The notes beneath the pieces are model-generated. The model was not told the origin of the DNA. It saw only the letters and a list, made by a program, of their open reading frames with translations, and did no database searches. Of a stretch of 6,779 nt of DNA, positions 4,603-6,779 are shown piece after piece. Position 1 is the stretch's first letter, and each line of letters opens with the position of its first letter. The position numbers were made by a program, and so were the translations under genes. The stretch is from Actinomycetota bacterium (lineage in GTDB: Bacteria; Actinomycetota; CADDZG01; WHSQ01), in assembly GCA_016781115.1 (NCBI GenBank), contig JADDQX010000120.1:1-6779 (forward strand), read 5' to 3'.

Positions 4603-6457
4603 TGCGCGAGGAGTGTGCTCGACAAACGGTTCCTTCCGACGTGACCCTTCGTTTGGCCCGTACGTAGTAGCGGCCGCGCCCGACCTCTCGTTTAATCCGC
4701 CAAGCGCCTCCTTCATCGTTCGTGACGTATCGACCGAGCAGCAGGTCGTGACCGCGTCGCACCTTGCGGAGAGAGATCGATCGGTTCGGAGTGCAGCTAG
4801 TTGGCGACGTTCCCAGATGGCCGTGGAACACGTGTCGGCGGGAACGGTATTTGATCGTCAAGCCGCTGCAGTTGGTCCCGTTGAAAGCACAAGCGGGGTC
4901 CGTCACGTCGACCGCCCCTGAGGCTGGGTTGTAGGCAAATACATCGACCACATCATTCGTATCCCTCTGCACCACGAGATCGCTGGACGTGCTGAGGAAG
5001 ATGATCATCCCTCCGTCGGGCGTTATCACCGGAGCCCAGGAGTGATCGTCGCCCTGAGTTCCGCTAGGTGTGTGGCTCACAAGTTGGAGCGCGCCGGTGT
5101 GGAGGTCCTTCAAGTAGATGTCCTCCCATCCTCTCGGCGGGTCGTTCGGGAGAAGGTGGAACTCGTCGCTGTGGAAGGCGACGAACCTTCCGTCGCGGGA
5201 GATCTCGGGCTCCCAGGAGCCGTTGATGCCAGTGTTCGGGTTCAGTTCCGTACTTATCTCACTCGTCGTGTTCGTCCCCATATCGCGCACGAAGATGTCG
5301 GATGATCCGGTAGCGCCCGGAACCAGGTTCCGCGCGTAGCTCTGGAACGCTACATAGCGGCCGTCCCCGCTGATCCGAGGCCACCGCGAGGTCTCGTCCC
5401 CCGCGCCGGTACCAGAGCGGTCGATGCTCACGAGCTTAGTCACGCCGAGCGTCATGTCTCGAAGGAAAATGTCAGAGTTGTAGTTGTTGTCCTCAGGAAC
5501 AAGGTCCTCTGCCTCGCTCTCGAACGTGATGAAGCGACCGTCGGAGCTGGCGCTGGCGTTGCCCGACGACGAGTGCATCGGCCCGGTCCCAGTTCCGGTC
5601 CCTGTTTCGTTGACGCTGACGAGCTCGGTCGTCTCGAGCGCCAGGTCCCGACGAAAGACGTCTTCCTCTTCGTAGTTGACGTCGTTCGGAACCAGGTCCG
5701 ACGCAGTGCTCCCGAACGTCACGTAGCGACCATCGTCGCTGACGATGGGATTCGACGAAGGCCCGTTACCTCCGCCGTCACTGGTCATGCTCTTGCTCAC
5801 CAGGATGGTCGTGTCGGTCCAGAGGTCTCGCCGGTAGATGTCCTGCTTCACCCACTCGGCATCATGGTCGCCGAGCACGAGATCGGTCGCCGAACTTAGG
5901 AAGAAGACGTAGCGACCATCGGGCGTTATCCGGGGGTGCGACGACCCGTCGTTACCGGTGGTCGTGCCTGACAGGCTCGTACTTACCAGCTCAGTGGTGC
6001 CGGTGACCATGTCGCGAACAAACACGTCGTCGTCGATATTGTCATCGTCGGCCAGCACGAGGTCGTGCCCGAAACTCGTGAAAGCCACGAACCGACCGTC
6101 GGCGCTGATCGAGGGCGAGCTCGAGAACGCGTAGCGGGTGTGATCGCCTTCGAGATTGACGTCGACGAGCTCGGTCTTGCCGGTATCCAGATCGCGACGG
6201 AAAACGTTGTTGGTATGTGCTTCTTCGTTCGGCGTCGAAGCAACCATGTTCGTCGCGTCGCTGACGAATGTGACATAACGACCGTCAGCACTCACCGCCG
6301 GCTGTGCGGAGTAGCCGTTCCCCGTCGCCTCACCTGAGGCGGCGGCGCTGACCAGCGTGACAGGAGCCTGCGGCGCCGCCTGAGAGCTAACTGCCGGATA
6401 TGAGAGGGAGAGCGCTCCTGCAGCTACCACCGCGCACACAGCTCGAACTCTTCTCAC
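4586..6457 (-). CDS. Secreted eight-repeat PD40/TolB-like beta-propeller protein
   Basis: The product is 623 residues from GTG 6457. The signal peptide is MRRVR plus a hydrophobic core, with cleavage near A27-A28. The frame extends to a TTG at 6487, but GTG 6457 follows a GGGGGTGGG stretch, gives a normal signal peptide, and the TTG overlaps a likely promoter. Eight repeats of 57-64 residues follow, each with 'P-x-(I/V)-S-x-DGR-(Y/F)-V-x-F-x-S', an Asp/Asn-rich turn (DLVPNDVN, ADDDNIDDDV), '(D/N)-(V/I)-F-x-RD' and 'T-x-LVS'. The DG pairs fall at residues 58, 120, 180, 242, 306, 365, 422 and 481; the eighth is DGG. This is the PD40 (WD40-like) pattern of TolB-type propellers. A basic C-terminal domain of about 90 residues (531-623), with Cys 523, 530, 555 and 612, resembles a beta-sandwich found at the end of other actinobacterial secreted proteins. 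No catalytic motif is seen, so binding is the likely role. It appears complete although an IS fragment abuts its 3' end. Confidence 0.9.
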   Translation of the reverse strand: MRRVRAVCAVVAAGALSLSYPAVSSQAAPQAPVTLVSAAASGEATGNGYSAQPAVSADGRYVTFVSDATNMVASTPNEEAHTNNVFRRDLDTGKTELVDVNLEGDHTRYAFSSSPSISADGRFVAFTSFGHDLVLADDDNIDDDVFVRDMVTGTTELVSTSLSGTTTGNDGSSHPRITPDGRYVFFLSSATDLVLGDHDAEWVKQDIYRRDLWTDTTILVSKSMTSDGGGNGPSSNPIVSDDGRYVTFGSTASDLVPNDVNYEEEDVFRRDLALETTELVSVNETGTGTGTGPMHSSSGNASASSDGRFITFESEAEDLVPEDNNYNSDIFLRDMTLGVTKLVSIDRSGTGAGDETSRWPRISGDGRYVAFQSYARNLVPGATGSSDIFVRDMGTNTTSEISTELNPNTGINGSWEPEISRDGRFVAFHSDEFHLLPNDPPRGWEDIYLKDLHTGALQLVSHTPSGTQGDDHSWAPVITPDGGMIIFLSTSSDLVVQRDTNDVVDVFAYNPASGAVDVTDPACAFNGTNCSGLTIKYRSRRHVFHGHLGTSPTSCTPNRSISLRKVRRGHDLLLGRYVTNDEGGAWRIKREVGRGRYYVRAKRRVTSEGTVCRAHSSRIIRLR

Positions 6458-6485
6458 CCCACCCCCAAGGATCCCTGCTAAGTCC

Positions 6486-6511
6486 AACGTGTGACGGGAC
6501 GGAAAAGTTCC
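6486..6511 (-). promoter_or_regulatory. ECF-sigma-type promoter of the propeller gene
   Basis: On the minus strand GGAAC (6511-6507) is followed by 17 nt and CGTT (6489-6486), matching the two promoters upstream of the lipoprotein and the four-cysteine protein genes. The -35 box overlaps a GGAA-CTT-TTCC dyad. Transcription would begin near 6479, downstream of the TTG at 6487, which supports translation from GTG 6457. Confidence 0.5.
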
Positions 6512-6635
6512 CGAATCGCCGACCAGCTACGACAATCGGGCTTCGCGGCGCCTGAGCCAACGCGATCTCCTCGGGTCAAGACCCGGCACTCGGCCGACGC
6601 TCACACCTCCGTGATCGTCGAGCCTGGCCACAGAT

Positions 6636-6667
6636 GATGGGCAAGTGATGGGCAGTGATGGGCAAAG
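6636..6667. repeat. Phased GATGGGCA direct repeats
   Basis: GATGGGCAAGT (6636), GATGGGCAGT (6647) and GATGGGCAAAG (6657) are three tandem copies with 11- and 10-nt spacing, 60 bp from the tRNA-Gly 3' end. They resemble in layout the repeats at 3686-3806. Confidence 0.65.
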
Positions 6668-6687
6668 GGTGAGGTGCCCGACGCGGA

Positions 6688-6711
6688 TCAGGGGCCTCGA
6701 TAGGCCCCTGA
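6688..6711 (-). terminator. Hairpin downstream of tRNA-Gly
   Basis: TCAGGGGCCT (6688-6697) and AGGCCCCTGA (6702-6711) form a perfect 10-bp stem with a four-base loop. It begins 15 nt after the 3' end of the tRNA gene on the minus strand. No T-run follows, so it may be a processing or weak termination structure. Confidence 0.55.
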
Positions 6712-6726
6712 CCTGGTGGTTACACG

Positions 6727-6779
6727 AGCGGGCGACCAGATTCGAACTGGCGACCCTCACCTTGGCAAAAAAAAGGTGA
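6727..6779 (-). tRNA. tRNA-Gly(GCC), 3' half only, abnormal anticodon loop
   Basis: On the minus strand the sequence reads anticodon stem TCACC/GGTGA, anticodon GCC followed by AA, variable loop GGGTC, T-stem GCCAG/CTGGT around TTCGAAT, 3' acceptor strand CGCCCGC and discriminator T. This fits bacterial tRNA-Gly(GCC) closely. CCA is not encoded. The 5' half lies beyond the right edge. The anticodon loop has eight T residues (6767-6774) where two are expected, making it 13 nt instead of 7. Either the last bases are an assembly or sequencing artefact at a contig end, or this copy is non-functional. Confidence 0.75.

Noticed and set aside
5983..6337. Open frames overlapping the propeller gene on both strands
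   Set aside because: They are out-of-frame readings of the repeat-rich propeller coding sequence.
6458..6487. TTG at 6487 as start of the propeller
   Set aside because: It gives a poor N-terminus before the signal peptide and overlaps the -10 box of the likely promoter; GTG 6457 is better.
6527..6760. Minus-strand open frame of 77 codons
   Set aside because: Its first part is a translation of the tRNA-Gly T-arm and acceptor, and the rest covers the repeats and the hairpin. It is not a gene.
6757..6779. Group I intron in the tRNA-Gly anticodon loop
   Set aside because: The extra sequence is only six T residues, with no intron structure visible before the window ends.

Overview
The window looks like a fragment of a high-GC actinobacterial genome, probably an uncultured member of the Actinomycetota. 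The support is GC-rich coding sequence, a DUF3817 membrane protein, a DUF2007-type protein with a C-terminal membrane anchor, exported beta-propellers, a tRNA without an encoded CCA, and promoters of the GGAAC-N17-CGTC type. Both ends cut through a gene: an exported LVIVD-type propeller on the left and the 3' half of tRNA-Gly on the right. The window may therefore be a whole short contig.

Positions 1-3465 carry six genes in mixed orientation: a secreted LVIVD-repeat protein (minus, 3' end missing), a lipoprotein (plus), a small helical protein (minus), a secreted four-cysteine protein with an Ig-like look (minus), a DUF3817 membrane protein (plus) and a DUF2007-type protein with a C-terminal membrane segment (plus). 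Most are cell-envelope or exported proteins. None encodes a recognisable catalytic enzyme.

Positions 3466-4480 hold no intact gene. This stretch has two strong terminator hairpins, a rearranged tRNA-Gly remnant, two clusters of 11-nt phased direct repeats, a strong imperfect hairpin beside an AT-rich tract, and a tRNA-Lys-like 3' half with a damaged T-loop. An IS481-type transposase N-terminus, frameshifted and cut short, begins at 4480. I read this as a graveyard of integration events.

Positions 4586-6457 encode a large secreted eight-repeat PD40 (TolB-like) beta-propeller with a C-terminal four-cysteine domain (minus). Upstream of it lie a promoter, a third cluster of 10/11-nt direct repeats, a hairpin and the partial tRNA-Gly. 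The anticodon loop of that tRNA carries an abnormal run of eight A/T pairs.

The two most interesting signals are not genes. First, three exported-protein genes each have the same extracytoplasmic-function (ECF) sigma-type promoter, GGAAC-N17-CGT(C/T), in the right place and orientation, which suggests one envelope-stress-like regulon. Second, tRNA-Gly 3'-end sequences lie in the same orientation at about 3560 and 6727, each with short phased direct repeats on the inner side. This is the geometry expected of a decayed integrative element, although no integrase is visible between them.
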